The position numbers and the translations under genes are program-made. Source: Streptomyces sp. SA15 (lineage in GTDB: Bacteria > Actinomycetota > Actinomycetes > Streptomycetales > Streptomycetaceae). From it: 57,379 nucleotides of DNA. The stretch is from assembly GCF_002291145.1 (NCBI RefSeq), contig NZ_NTGE01000131.1, positions 1 to 57,379 on the forward strand, in the 5' to 3' direction. Below the pieces are notes generated by a model. It was given only the letters and a program-made list of their open reading frames with translations, made no database searches and was not told the origin of the DNA. Positions 8,967 through 17,057 of this stretch are shown here, piece after piece. Positions within the stretch are counted from its first letter, which is position 1, and each line of letters starts with the position of its first letter.

Positions 8967-8997
8967 GTTGTGTACTCCCTTGCCGGGCACGTGAAAC

Positions 8998-9029
8998 GCG
9001 GCCGGCCGGCTGCGAAGCGGGCCGGCCGC
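8998..9029. terminator. Hairpin downstream of the beta-galactosidase gene
   Basis: GCGGCCGGCC (8998-9007) pairs perfectly with GGCCGGCCGC (9020-9029) around a 12-base loop. It lies about 50 bases beyond the beta-galactosidase stop and just before the next leftward gene, so it probably ends the sugar operon. No T-tract follows, as is common in actinobacteria. Confidence 0.55.
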
Positions 9030-9076
9030 GGAGAACGTGACGACGGTGTCAGAATGTCGATCAATCGGTCAACGGA

Positions 9077-11980
9077 TTAACCGATCACCGAGAAGACGAA
9101 CGAGAACTCCGTCGGCTCGGCCTTCAGGAAGTACTGCGGCAGCGGGCCCGGACCGCAGGACTGCGAGCCGATGCCGTGCTGGCCGTGGTCGAGGTTGACC
9201 CACACCGAGTCGCCGGGCGCGAGGTCGGTCAGATGCCGCGCCGCGTCCAGCTGCTCGGTGGTCCAGCGCCGCGCGCTGAACCAGAACTCCGGGTCGCCCT
9301 CGATCCGGAGTCCGCCGATCTCCAGCCAGCGCACGTCGGCCCGCGCGCCGTTCTCCTGCGGACGGACGTACGGCGTCTGCAGGTCGTCTACAGTCGACTG
9401 CCAACGGCCGACCATCGACGCCATCCTGGTGTCCGGATACGCCTCACCGGGACCGCCGCCGAACCACTGCACACTGTCGGCGGTCGGCAGTGCGAAGCGC
9501 ACGCCGAGCCGGGGCAGCGGCACCGTCCAGTCGCCCTCCGGTGCCACGGACACCGTCAGCCGCAGCCGGTCCCCGTCGGAGGTCCACCGGTACACCGTGC
9601 CGAGGCCCACCTCGCGGGCGGCGGGCGCCACCCGGGTCCGTACCGTCAGCGCGTCGTCGCCCAGCTCCACGCCGTCCAGCCGGTGCTGCATGCGGTGCAG
9701 GCCCAGCGTGCGCCACATCACCCCGTACCGGGTGTCCGTCTGCCACTCCGCGCCGTCGTCGTTGTCGGTCGGCGCCCGCCACACGTCCAGCCGCAGTCCG
9801 CTCACATCGACGCCGCCGATGGTCCGCAGAGCACCGGTGCGGGCGTCGAAGGCGGCCGGGCCGAGCGTGATCCGCCCGTCGCCCCGCACGGGCCGGTCGG
9901 TCGCGGGGACGGACGGCAGCGGCCGGGCGGCCACGGCGAACTGACCCCAGGCGACCACATGGTCCTTCGGCGCCCACGCGGTGTCGGCGGACAGCAGCGC
10001 CCGCACCGTCCACTGCCGCTCGCCGCCACGCCCGTCGACGGGGGGCTCCGGCAGCTTCACCTCCGCCGACTCGCCCGCCGCCAGCGCCGGCACCGACAGC
10101 GCGCCCGCCTCGACGGTCTCGCCGTCCACCTGGCACGACCACTCGAAGGCCAGCGCCGACAGGTCGGCGAAGTCGTACTTGTTGGTGATCCGTACGGTGC
10201 CGTCCGCGCCGTCGCCCTCGATGCGGACCGGCTCGATGACCTTCTTGTACTCGACGAGCCCGGGGGAGGGCGTGCGGTCCGGGAAGACCAGCCCGTCGCA
10301 GACGAAGTTGCCGTCGTGCAGCTCCTCGCCGAAGTCGCCGCCGTAGGCGTAGCCCAGCTCCGGGTGCTTGATGCCGTGGTCGATCCACTCCCAGACGAAG
10401 CCGCCCTGGAGCCGGTCGTACGACTCGAACAGCCGCTGGTAGTCGGCGAGCCCGCCCGGGCCGTTGCCCATGGCGTGCCCGTACTCGCACTGGATGAAGG
10501 GGAGCTCGCGCCTCTTCGCCGTGCCCCCGTCCAGGCCCTTGCCGATCTTCTCGACCTCGTCGTGGAAGGCGTACATGCGCGAGTACACGTCCGTGTCCCG
10601 GCAGTTCCAGTCGCCCTCGTAGTGCACGAGGCGCGAGGAGTCCCGGCCGCGGATCCACTCGGCCATCGCGGTCAGGCCGCGGCCGGTGCCGGCCTCGTTG
10701 CCCAGCGACCAGAAGACGACCGACGGGTGGTTCTTGTCGCGCTCGACCATGCGGGCGGCGCGGTCCAGGAGGGCCGGGGTCCAGCGGTCGTCGTCGACGG
10801 GGTTGTCCCGCCAGTCCTGCTCGGTGAAGCCGTGGGTCTCCAGGTCGCACTCGTCGATGACCCACAGCCCGTACTCGTCGCACAGGTCGAGGAAGGCGGG
10901 GTGCGGCGGGTAGTGCGAGGTGCGGACGGCGTTGAGGTTGTGCCGCTTCATCAGCAGCACGTCCTCGCGCATGGTCTCCAGGTCGAGCGCGCGGCCCTTC
11001 TCCGGGTGCCACTCGTGCCGGTTGACGCCCTTGAAGAGGACCGGCTTGCCGTTGACCTTGATCAGTCCGTCTTCGAGGACGACCGTGCGGAAGCCGATGC
11101 GCAGGGGGACCCGCTCGCCCTCGGTCGCGAGGACACCGTCGTACAGCGTCGGCGTCTCGGCGGTCCACGGCTGAACCGCGACCGTCACCGACTCGCCGGT
11201 CGCGACATCGATGTCGAGTGCGGGCACGGTCACCCGGCCGTCGACGTCGGAGTCGACGCGCAGGGTGCCCTCGCCGGTGAGGTGGTCGTAGGAGGCGTTC
11301 ACGAAGAAGTCGAGCACGCTGCCGGCCGGGCGGTGCAGCAGCGTCACGTCACGGAAGATGCCCGGCAGCCACCACTGGTCCTGGTCCTCCAGGTACGAGC
11401 CCGCCGACCACTGGTGGACGCGGACCGCCAGTACATTGTCTACAGGCTTCAGTAGATGGCCGACCGCGAACTCGTGCGGCAGCCGGGAGCCCTTGAACTC
11501 GCCGATGTCCGTGCCGTTCAGCCAGACACGGGCGCAGGACTCCACGCCGTCGAAGCGGAGGACGGCGCCGCCCTCGGACAGAGCGGGCCAGTCGTCCGGC
11601 AGGTCGAAGACCCGCAGATGGTCACCGGTCGGGTTCTCGGAAGGGACTTGCGGCGGGTCCACCGGGAAGGGGTAGAGGTGGTTGGTGTAGATGGGCGAGC
11701 CATGGCCCTGCAGGACCCAGTGGCCCGGGACCGCGACCTCGGCCCAGCCCCCGGCGTCGTACCCCTCCTCGGCGAACGAGTCGTCCTCGGCGTCGGCCAT
11801 CGCGGACAGACGGAAGCGCCAGCTGCCGTTGAGTGACAGGGACTTCGCGTCCGAGGACGGGTACCAGGCGCGGGGCGGCAGGGCCCCGCTGCCGGGTGAG
11901 ACGTCCTCGACGTAGTCGACGGCCGATGGAGGTCCCCCCGCTCGAGCGGAGCCGAGAGGGGGGGAGGTGCGGAAAGACAT
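9077..11980 (-). CDS. lacZ: Beta-galactosidase, glycoside hydrolase family 2 (LacZ-type)
   Basis: 967 residues, about the usual length for five-domain LacZ enzymes. The order is jelly-roll sugar-binding domain (about 50-220), immunoglobulin-like domain (220-305), TIM barrel (305-600), second beta domain, and the beta-galactosidase small chain (about 700-960). The acid/base is E429 in SLGNEAGTGRG and the nucleophile E499 in FIQCEYGHAMGNG. GVNRHEWHP and RTSHYPPHP are further family hallmarks. It has no signal peptide, so it would act on galactosides brought into the cytoplasm. Last gene of the transport operon, 12 bp after the second permease. Confidence 0.95.
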   Translation of the reverse strand: MSFRTSPPLGSARAGGPPSAVDYVEDVSPGSGALPPRAWYPSSDAKSLSLNGSWRFRLSAMADAEDDSFAEEGYDAGGWAEVAVPGHWVLQGHGSPIYTNHLYPFPVDPPQVPSENPTGDHLRVFDLPDDWPALSEGGAVLRFDGVESCARVWLNGTDIGEFKGSRLPHEFAVGHLLKPVDNVLAVRVHQWSAGSYLEDQDQWWLPGIFRDVTLLHRPAGSVLDFFVNASYDHLTGEGTLRVDSDVDGRVTVPALDIDVATGESVTVAVQPWTAETPTLYDGVLATEGERVPLRIGFRTVVLEDGLIKVNGKPVLFKGVNRHEWHPEKGRALDLETMREDVLLMKRHNLNAVRTSHYPPHPAFLDLCDEYGLWVIDECDLETHGFTEQDWRDNPVDDDRWTPALLDRAARMVERDKNHPSVVFWSLGNEAGTGRGLTAMAEWIRGRDSSRLVHYEGDWNCRDTDVYSRMYAFHDEVEKIGKGLDGGTAKRRELPFIQCEYGHAMGNGPGGLADYQRLFESYDRLQGGFVWEWIDHGIKHPELGYAYGGDFGEELHDGNFVCDGLVFPDRTPSPGLVEYKKVIEPVRIEGDGADGTVRITNKYDFADLSALAFEWSCQVDGETVEAGALSVPALAAGESAEVKLPEPPVDGRGGERQWTVRALLSADTAWAPKDHVVAWGQFAVAARPLPSVPATDRPVRGDGRITLGPAAFDARTGALRTIGGVDVSGLRLDVWRAPTDNDDGAEWQTDTRYGVMWRTLGLHRMQHRLDGVELGDDALTVRTRVAPAAREVGLGTVYRWTSDGDRLRLTVSVAPEGDWTVPLPRLGVRFALPTADSVQWFGGGPGEAYPDTRMASMVGRWQSTVDDLQTPYVRPQENGARADVRWLEIGGLRIEGDPEFWFSARRWTTEQLDAARHLTDLAPGDSVWVNLDHGQHGIGSQSCGPGPLPQYFLKAEPTEFSFVFSVIG

Positions 11981-11992
11981 CGGTCTCCTTGC

Positions 11993-12889
11993 TCAGCCCT
12001 TGATGCCGGTCTGGGCGATCCCCTGCACCAGCCAGCGCTGGAGGAAGAGGAACACGAACACCAGGGGCAGGATGGAAAAGGCGGTGGCCATGAAGATGAG
12101 ATGGAAGACGACGGTCTGGTTGGTCATGTAGTTGGAGAGCGCGACCTGGACGGTCCACGAACCCGGGTCCTGGCCGATGACCAGCGGCCACAGGAAGGAG
12201 TTCCAGCCCTGGATGAAGGTGATGGTCGCCATCGCCGCGAAGAAGTTCAGCGAGTTGGGCACCACGATGCGCCAGTACGCGCCCCAGTAGCCCAGTCCGT
12301 CCACGCGCGCCGCCTCCTCCAGCTCCTTGGGGAACCCCAGGAAGTACTGCCGGAACAGGAAGCAGGTGAAACCACTGAACAGGCCCGGAATGATCAGACC
12401 CCGGTAGGTGTCCACCCAGCCGAGCGACGACACCAGCACGAAGCTGGGGACGAAGGTGACCGCCGTCGGGACCATCAGGGTGCCCAGGACGGCGTAGAAG
12501 ACCTTGTTGGCGTGCTTGTACGGGATGCGGGCCAGACCGTAGCCCGCGAGGGAGCACACCAGCAGGACGCCGACGGTGTGCAGGGTGGCCACGACCGCCG
12601 AGTTCCACAGGGACTGGGCGAAGGGCACCGTCTCGTCGGTGAACAGTTCGCTGATGTTGCCCCACTGGATGTCCGTGGGGAAGAACTTCCAGTTCTCTCC
12701 GGTGATCTCGGCGTCGGTGGAGAGGGCGTTGCGGATCAGCAGGTAGAACGGGACCAGGAAGAGGAAGCCGGCGATTCCGGTGGCGATGTAGAGGCCGGTG
12801 GAGCTCATCACCCCGCCGCCGCGCCTGTCGCGGCGAGGCTTGCCTGACGACGGCGCGGGTTCCCGCACCTCGGGCATCGTGGTGGTCAC
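11993..12889 (-). CDS. Carbohydrate ABC transporter permease (MalG/MsmG-type)
   Basis: 298 residues. GTG start at 12889 overlapping the upstream TGA (GTGA). About six membrane helices, and the permease EAA loop at ELEEAARVDGLGYWGAYWRIVVPNSL, the coupling helix that contacts the ATPase. It is the second membrane subunit of a CUT1 sugar importer. No ATPase gene lies in this operon, as is usual in Streptomyces, where the shared MsiK ATPase energises several CUT1 importers; this is inferred from family knowledge. Predicted cargo: a galacto-oligosaccharide, from the adjoining beta-galactosidase. Confidence 0.93.
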   Translation of the reverse strand: MTTTMPEVREPAPSSGKPRRDRRGGGVMSSTGLYIATGIAGFLFLVPFYLLIRNALSTDAEITGENWKFFPTDIQWGNISELFTDETVPFAQSLWNSAVVATLHTVGVLLVCSLAGYGLARIPYKHANKVFYAVLGTLMVPTAVTFVPSFVLVSSLGWVDTYRGLIIPGLFSGFTCFLFRQYFLGFPKELEEAARVDGLGYWGAYWRIVVPNSLNFFAAMATITFIQGWNSFLWPLVIGQDPGSWTVQVALSNYMTNQTVVFHLIFMATAFSILPLVFVFLFLQRWLVQGIAQTGIKG

Positions 12890-13851
12890 TTGGACTCCTC
12901 CCCCCTTCCGAAGCCCATGAACTTGCCCTGGAGCAGGGTCACGGTACAGATCAGCACGGTCAGGATGACCGCGCCCGCGCTGCCGGAACCGTAGTCCTGG
13001 CTCTCGCCCAGGGCCTTGTAGTACAGCTCGACGAGGGGCGGGCGGCCCCAGGTGGTCTTCGACAGGAGGTTGTAGAACTCGTCGAAGGCCTGGTACGCGG
13101 CGATGAGCAGCAGGAGGATCACCGCGGTGGACGTGGCGCGCAGCTGGGGCAGGGTGATGTACCGGAAGGTCTGCCAGCCCGGCTTGGCGCCGTCGATGGC
13201 GGCGGCCTCGTACAGCTCGCCCGGGATGTTCTGCAGCGCCGCGATGAAAAGGATCATGTAGAAGCCGGACTGCAGCCACAGCCGGGCGGTGACGATGACC
13301 AGCCAGTACCAGGGCGGGTTGGGATCGGACAGCCAGGCGATGTTCTCGATCCCGAACCAGCTGAGGACCGTGTTCATCAGGCCGAAGCGGACGCCGCTGA
13401 AGATGGACATCTTCCAGATCAGCGAGGCGGCCACGTAGCTGCACGCGGTCGGCAGGAAGAAGACCGACCGGAAGAACGCCCGCATGAAGCGCAGCCGGTT
13501 CACCAGCAGGGCCAGGCCCAGCGAGAGCGCCCACGTGGTGGGCACGATGAACGCGGCGAAGAGGGTGAAGGTGCCGAGCGAGCCGACGAAGTCGTCGTTC
13601 GTCAGCATGTACTTGTAGTTCTCGAAGCCGACGAACTTGTCGGGCGTGACGGTGAAGCGGGCCTCGAAGAAGCTGAGCCAGAGGCTCCAGAGGATCGGCG
13701 CGTAGACGAAGATCGCCAGGCCGATGAGGAACGGCCCGGTGAAGAGCCAGAAGTTGAACGTAGGGCTGCCCCGCAGACCCCGCCGCGGCTTGGCCGATGA
13801 GGCCTTCGCCGGGGCGGGGCGCGCGAGGTCGCGCGTCTTGGTCGTCGACAT
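12886..13851 (-). CDS. Carbohydrate ABC transporter permease (MalF/MsmF-type)
   Basis: 321 residues from the ATG at 13851, with a 30-residue charged N-terminal tail and six membrane helices. The EAA loop is ELYEAAAIDGAKPGWQTFRYITLPQL. The segment FNFWLFTGPFLIGLAIFVYAPILWSL is the typical first helix of MalF-like sugar permeases. It lies 20 bp after the solute-binding protein gene and overlaps the next permease by 4 bp, so it forms one import unit with both. Confidence 0.93.
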   Translation of the reverse strand: MSTTKTRDLARPAPAKASSAKPRRGLRGSPTFNFWLFTGPFLIGLAIFVYAPILWSLWLSFFEARFTVTPDKFVGFENYKYMLTNDDFVGSLGTFTLFAAFIVPTTWALSLGLALLVNRLRFMRAFFRSVFFLPTACSYVAASLIWKMSIFSGVRFGLMNTVLSWFGIENIAWLSDPNPPWYWLVIVTARLWLQSGFYMILFIAALQNIPGELYEAAAIDGAKPGWQTFRYITLPQLRATSTAVILLLLIAAYQAFDEFYNLLSKTTWGRPPLVELYYKALGESQDYGSGSAGAVILTVLICTVTLLQGKFMGFGRGEESK

Positions 13852-13871
13852 GTCGTGGTCCGTCCCGCGGT

Positions 13872-15137
13872 CTATCCGAACAGCTTCTTGAGTTCGCGGT
13901 TGACGGCCGCGTCGCACTTGTCGAGGGCGGCCTCCGGGTCCATGTTCTTGCGGACGCAGTTGGCGAAGACGTCCTCGAAGGCGGTGCGCATGGCCTGGGT
14001 CCAGCCGATGTTGTCGAAGTGCCCGAACTCGTTGAAGAGCCGGACGCCCTCAGCGGCGTTGCCCGACTTGAGCTTGGTGGCGGACTCCGCGAGCGAGGTG
14101 CGCGGCGGAATGTGGAAGCCGAAGGACGTGGCCCACTCCTCCTGGTACTCCTTCTGGTCGATCCACAGCCACTTGACGTACTCCTTGGCCGCCTCGACGT
14201 TCTTGCCCTTGGCGTTGACGAACATCGACCAGCCGCCGTTGTAGACCGACTGCTTGCCGGAGTCCGTGACCTTCGGGAAGGGGAAGACGCCCCAGTCGTC
14301 GCCGAGCGCCTCCTGGATCTGCGGCATCGCCCACATACCGCAGAACTGGATGGCACACAGGCCCTGGTTGAACGAGGAGGGGTCCCATGACTCGGTCGGA
14401 GCGCCGAGGAGCAGATCGCCGCTGGTGAACAGCTTGCGCATCTTCTTCAGGCCCTCGACGACGCCGTCCGTGTGGTAGGCGATCTCGTTCTTCTCGTTGA
14501 GGTGCTGGGCGCCGGCCGACCAGATCAACGTGTCGTTGACGCTGTGCAGGTCGTTGCCCAGGTACAGGCCCTTGACCTTGCCGGTGGTGAGCTTGGCTGC
14601 GGCCTCCATCAGCTCGTCGAGCGTGGTCGGCACGTCCACGCCCGCCTTCTCCAGCATCGACTTGCGGTAGAAGAAGAACTGCGGGTCGTCGATCATGCGG
14701 ACGCCGTATATCTTCCCGTCGACCGTGTGCGACTGGATGTCCGCCGGGTTGAAGTCGCTCTTGACCGGCTCGATGATGTCGGTCAGGTCGGCCACCTGAC
14801 CGCTCTTGACCATCTGGATCTGCGGGTGGAACTCGAAGAGGTCGGGCGCGTTGTCGGTGAGCAGCGTCGCGAAGAGCTTGCTCTCGAAGTCGGCGCTGGT
14901 GATCCACTGCGTGGTCACGTTCGCCTTGTCGTAGGCCTTCGCGTACTTCTTGATGGCCTGCTCGGTCCCGGCCTCGCCGTACGCGTGGAAGTACTGGACC
15001 AGGTTCGTGCCCGAACCACTGCCCCCGCCCCGTCCGTTGTTGCCGCCGCACGCGGCAAGCCCGCCGGCGGCGGCCAGACCCATGGCGGCCCGCAGTACGG
15101 TGCGGCGGTCCCAGTTGCTGTTGCTCAATGCCGACAT
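13872..15137 (-). CDS. Extracellular sugar-binding lipoprotein (CUT1 ABC transporter)
   Basis: 421 residues from the ATG at 15137, which has AAGGACGTC upstream. The N-terminus carries an Arg-Arg pair (DRRTVLRAAMGLAAAGGLAAC) and a lipobox ending in Cys, so it is probably a lipoprotein and possibly Tat-exported. A Gly/Asn/Ser linker follows, and then a type-1 periplasmic-binding-like fold of the MalE/MsmE class with AYDKANVTTQW and ADFESKLFATLLTDNAPDLFEF near the start. It would capture the oligosaccharide at the cell surface for the two permeases encoded downstream. Confidence 0.93.
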   Translation of the reverse strand: MSALSNSNWDRRTVLRAAMGLAAAGGLAACGGNNGRGGGSGSGTNLVQYFHAYGEAGTEQAIKKYAKAYDKANVTTQWITSADFESKLFATLLTDNAPDLFEFHPQIQMVKSGQVADLTDIIEPVKSDFNPADIQSHTVDGKIYGVRMIDDPQFFFYRKSMLEKAGVDVPTTLDELMEAAAKLTTGKVKGLYLGNDLHSVNDTLIWSAGAQHLNEKNEIAYHTDGVVEGLKKMRKLFTSGDLLLGAPTESWDPSSFNQGLCAIQFCGMWAMPQIQEALGDDWGVFPFPKVTDSGKQSVYNGGWSMFVNAKGKNVEAAKEYVKWLWIDQKEYQEEWATSFGFHIPPRTSLAESATKLKSGNAAEGVRLFNEFGHFDNIGWTQAMRTAFEDVFANCVRKNMDPEAALDKCDAAVNRELKKLFG

Positions 15138-15217
15138 GCTGACGTCCTTGTCTCGATGTGTGCGGCTGCGGCTCTGTCGCTCAGCGCCAGATGGCTCAAA
15201 TGGAGTTGCGGTGCGGG

Positions 15218-15260
15218 ACGTTAACCTTCGGCTAAGGCTTCGGCAAGGGGTTGGACGAAG
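15218..15260 (-). promoter_or_regulatory. Promoter/operator of the galactoside transport operon
   Basis: Read on the minus strand, TTGCCG (15241-15246) and TAACGT (15218-15223) are separated by 17 bp, a sigma-70-type promoter about 80 bp ahead of the solute-binding protein start. The -35 region lies in a motif (AACCCCTTGYCGAAG) also present ahead of the ROK gene at 17022-17045, so it may be the site of ROK control. GCCGAAG also occurs twice within the spacer region. Confidence 0.5.
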
Positions 15261-15342
15261 TCTGCTCGAAGCGTTGTACGGCGTTCGGTATACCGGACCG
15301 TAAGGGGCGGGTCGCCGCACCAGCGGCCCGCCACCCGGTGAG

Positions 15343-15648
15343 TTACTGGCGGAACCAGGCTTGGTTGGCCCCTCCGCTGCAGCTGTAAAGGTTCACTTTG
15401 CTGCCGTCGGCGGACGCCTCCCCAGTGGCCACCCGGGCCTGGACCTTCGGGTCGAAGTTCTTGAGGTCGTTGACCCACCAGGCGCCGGAGGCACCGATGT
15501 TGTCGATGGTCTGGGCGGCGTGGGGGGAGACCTCGGCCGCCATGGGGGGAGCGGCCGAGGCGGTCGGGGCGGATATGAGGGGCCCGGAGACAGCGAGCGC
15601 GGCCGCGGCTGTCAGGAGGACCGATCTCCTCGGGTGGGGGCGAAGCAT
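15343..15648 (-). pseudogene. Internally deleted relic of a secreted GH30-like galactanase with CBM13 tail
   Basis: 101 codons, start ATG at 15648 with GGAAGG upstream. The first 35 residues are a secretory signal peptide (LLTAAAALAVSGPLISAPTASA). After it, AAQTIDNIGASGAWWVNDLKNF matches how mature GH30-like endo-beta-1,6-galactanases begin. About 15 residues later it changes to ASADGSKVNLYSCSGGANQAW, the closing repeat of a ricin-type (CBM13) lectin domain, and stops. The catalytic barrel and most of the lectin are missing while the reading frame is kept. The interpretation, from family memory, is a large in-frame deletion. Its position inside a galactoside locus fits a galactan-degrading enzyme. 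Confidence 0.65.
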
Positions 15649-15694
15649 GTGCATCCCTTCCGTCGTCATGAAGGTGGTGCGGTACGGCTTCTGG

Positions 15695-16942
15695 TCACGC
15701 AGGTGGTGCGATACGGCTTCTTGCGGGGGTGGTGTGTTTCTTTCCGTTCCTCTGTCCGACGGGCTGCAGCGCGCCCTCGAGTGCGAACGTCGCCGCGCCC
15801 AGGCACGCAGGGTCGGTGGGGATCCGGGACAGGACGATCTCGGTGGCGGCCATCGGCCGCGGCAGCGCGTGCCGTGCCACGGCCTCGCGCACCTCGGTGA
15901 CCAGCGGTTCGCCGAGTGCGGCGGCGACCCAGCTGCTGAGCACGACCACTTCGGGGTTGAACAGGTTGACCAGCGCGGCGATGCCGGCACCGAGGTAACG
16001 GGCGGTTTCGCGGACCACTTCGAGCGCCACCGGGTCGTGCTCGAGCAGGCCCCGGGCCAGCGCGTCGATGGTGGCGGTCTGGTCCTCCGGGTACAGCAGC
16101 GGGCTGTCGGGGCTGAGCTCCCGCAGGTTCAGCATGATTCCGGGCGCGCCGACGTACGTCTCCACACAGCCGTGGTTGCCGCAGCGGCACAGCCGGCCGT
16201 CCAGGACGATCGTGGTGTGGCCCCACTCGCCGGCGCTGTTGCTCACGCCCCGGTGCAGCCCGCCGCCCAGGACCAGCCCGGCGCCGACACCGGTCCCGAG
16301 GTTGACCACCACGGCGTTCCCGCGCCCGCGCGCGGCCCCGAACCACAGCTCGGCCACCGCGCCGGCGCGCAGCGGGTTGTCCAGGTAGAGGGGATAGGCG
16401 ATGTGCTCGGTGAGCAGGTCGAGCAGCGGCACGTCGTGCCAGTCCCAGTTGGGGGCGTACTCCGAGATGCCGGTGGCGCGGTCCACCTGCCCCGGCACGC
16501 TCACCCCGACGCCGAGCACCCGGGCGCCCTCGATGCCGGCCTGCGTGACCACCGAGCCGACGGCGGCGGCGACATGGCCGACCACCTGCTCGGGCCGGCT
16601 CTCGCCGGGGCGTACGTCCTCGTCGGCACGGGCGAGCACGTTCAACGCGAGGTCGAAGAGCTCGACATGGACGTACGTCTCCGCGATGTCGACGCCGATC
16701 AACGCGCCCCCCGACGCGTTGACGGCCACGAGGCCCCGGGGGCGGCCGCCCGCCGAGTCCTCGAACCCGACCTCCGTGATCATCCCGAGGTCGAGCAGCT
16801 CGCCGACGAGGGTGGCGACCGTGGCGAGGCTCAGGCCGGTGGCGGCCGCCAGCTCCTGCCGGGAGGTGGGCGACTCGGCGATGATCTGGCGCAGCACCTC
16901 GTAGCGGTTCGCGGTGCGGATGTCACGTGATGTGCGCTTCAC
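15695..16942 (-). CDS. ROK family transcriptional regulator
   Basis: 415 residues from the GTG at 16942, chosen because AGGGGC lies upstream and the promoter at 17003-17031 leaves room for a leader; an ATG at 16990 or 16984 would extend it by 14-16 residues. The N-terminal winged helix is SPTSRQELAAATGLSLATVATLVGELLDLG. The ROK domain follows with VVNLGTGVGAGLVLGGGLHRG and the zinc motif RCGNHGCVETY. Sugar-binding regulators of this type control sugar catabolic operons. Its position and shared promoter motif make the galactoside operon its likely target. Confidence 0.93.
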   Translation of the reverse strand: MKRTSRDIRTANRYEVLRQIIAESPTSRQELAAATGLSLATVATLVGELLDLGMITEVGFEDSAGGRPRGLVAVNASGGALIGVDIAETYVHVELFDLALNVLARADEDVRPGESRPEQVVGHVAAAVGSVVTQAGIEGARVLGVGVSVPGQVDRATGISEYAPNWDWHDVPLLDLLTEHIAYPLYLDNPLRAGAVAELWFGAARGRGNAVVVNLGTGVGAGLVLGGGLHRGVSNSAGEWGHTTIVLDGRLCRCGNHGCVETYVGAPGIMLNLRELSPDSPLLYPEDQTATIDALARGLLEHDPVALEVVRETARYLGAGIAALVNLFNPEVVVLSSWVAAALGEPLVTEVREAVARHALPRPMAATEIVLSRIPTDPACLGAATFALEGALQPVGQRNGKKHTTPARSRIAPPA

Positions 16943-17002
16943 CGGAGTTGCCCCTATCCCTTCCAGTCCAGGCCGGGACGACATCGGCACCGGCGCGGCG
17001 CA

Positions 17003-17045
17003 AGGCTATGGGCTGGGAGGACTTTCGACAAGGGGTTAGGAAAGG
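17003..17045 (-). promoter_or_regulatory. Promoter/operator of the ROK regulator gene
   Basis: On the minus strand TTGTCG (17026-17031) and TAGCCT (17003-17008) are 17 bp apart. The -35 sits in CTAACCCCTTGTCGAAAG, nearly the same as the motif before the transport operon (15238-15260), with identical -35 to -10 spacing. The inference is a common operator and autoregulation by the ROK protein. Confidence 0.5.
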
Positions 17046-17057
17046 GGCTTTATAAAG

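Noticed and set aside
9176..11455. 759-codon plus-strand frame antisense to the beta-galactosidase gene
   Set aside because: Typical high-GC antisense shadow; the minus-strand LacZ is complete with catalytic residues.
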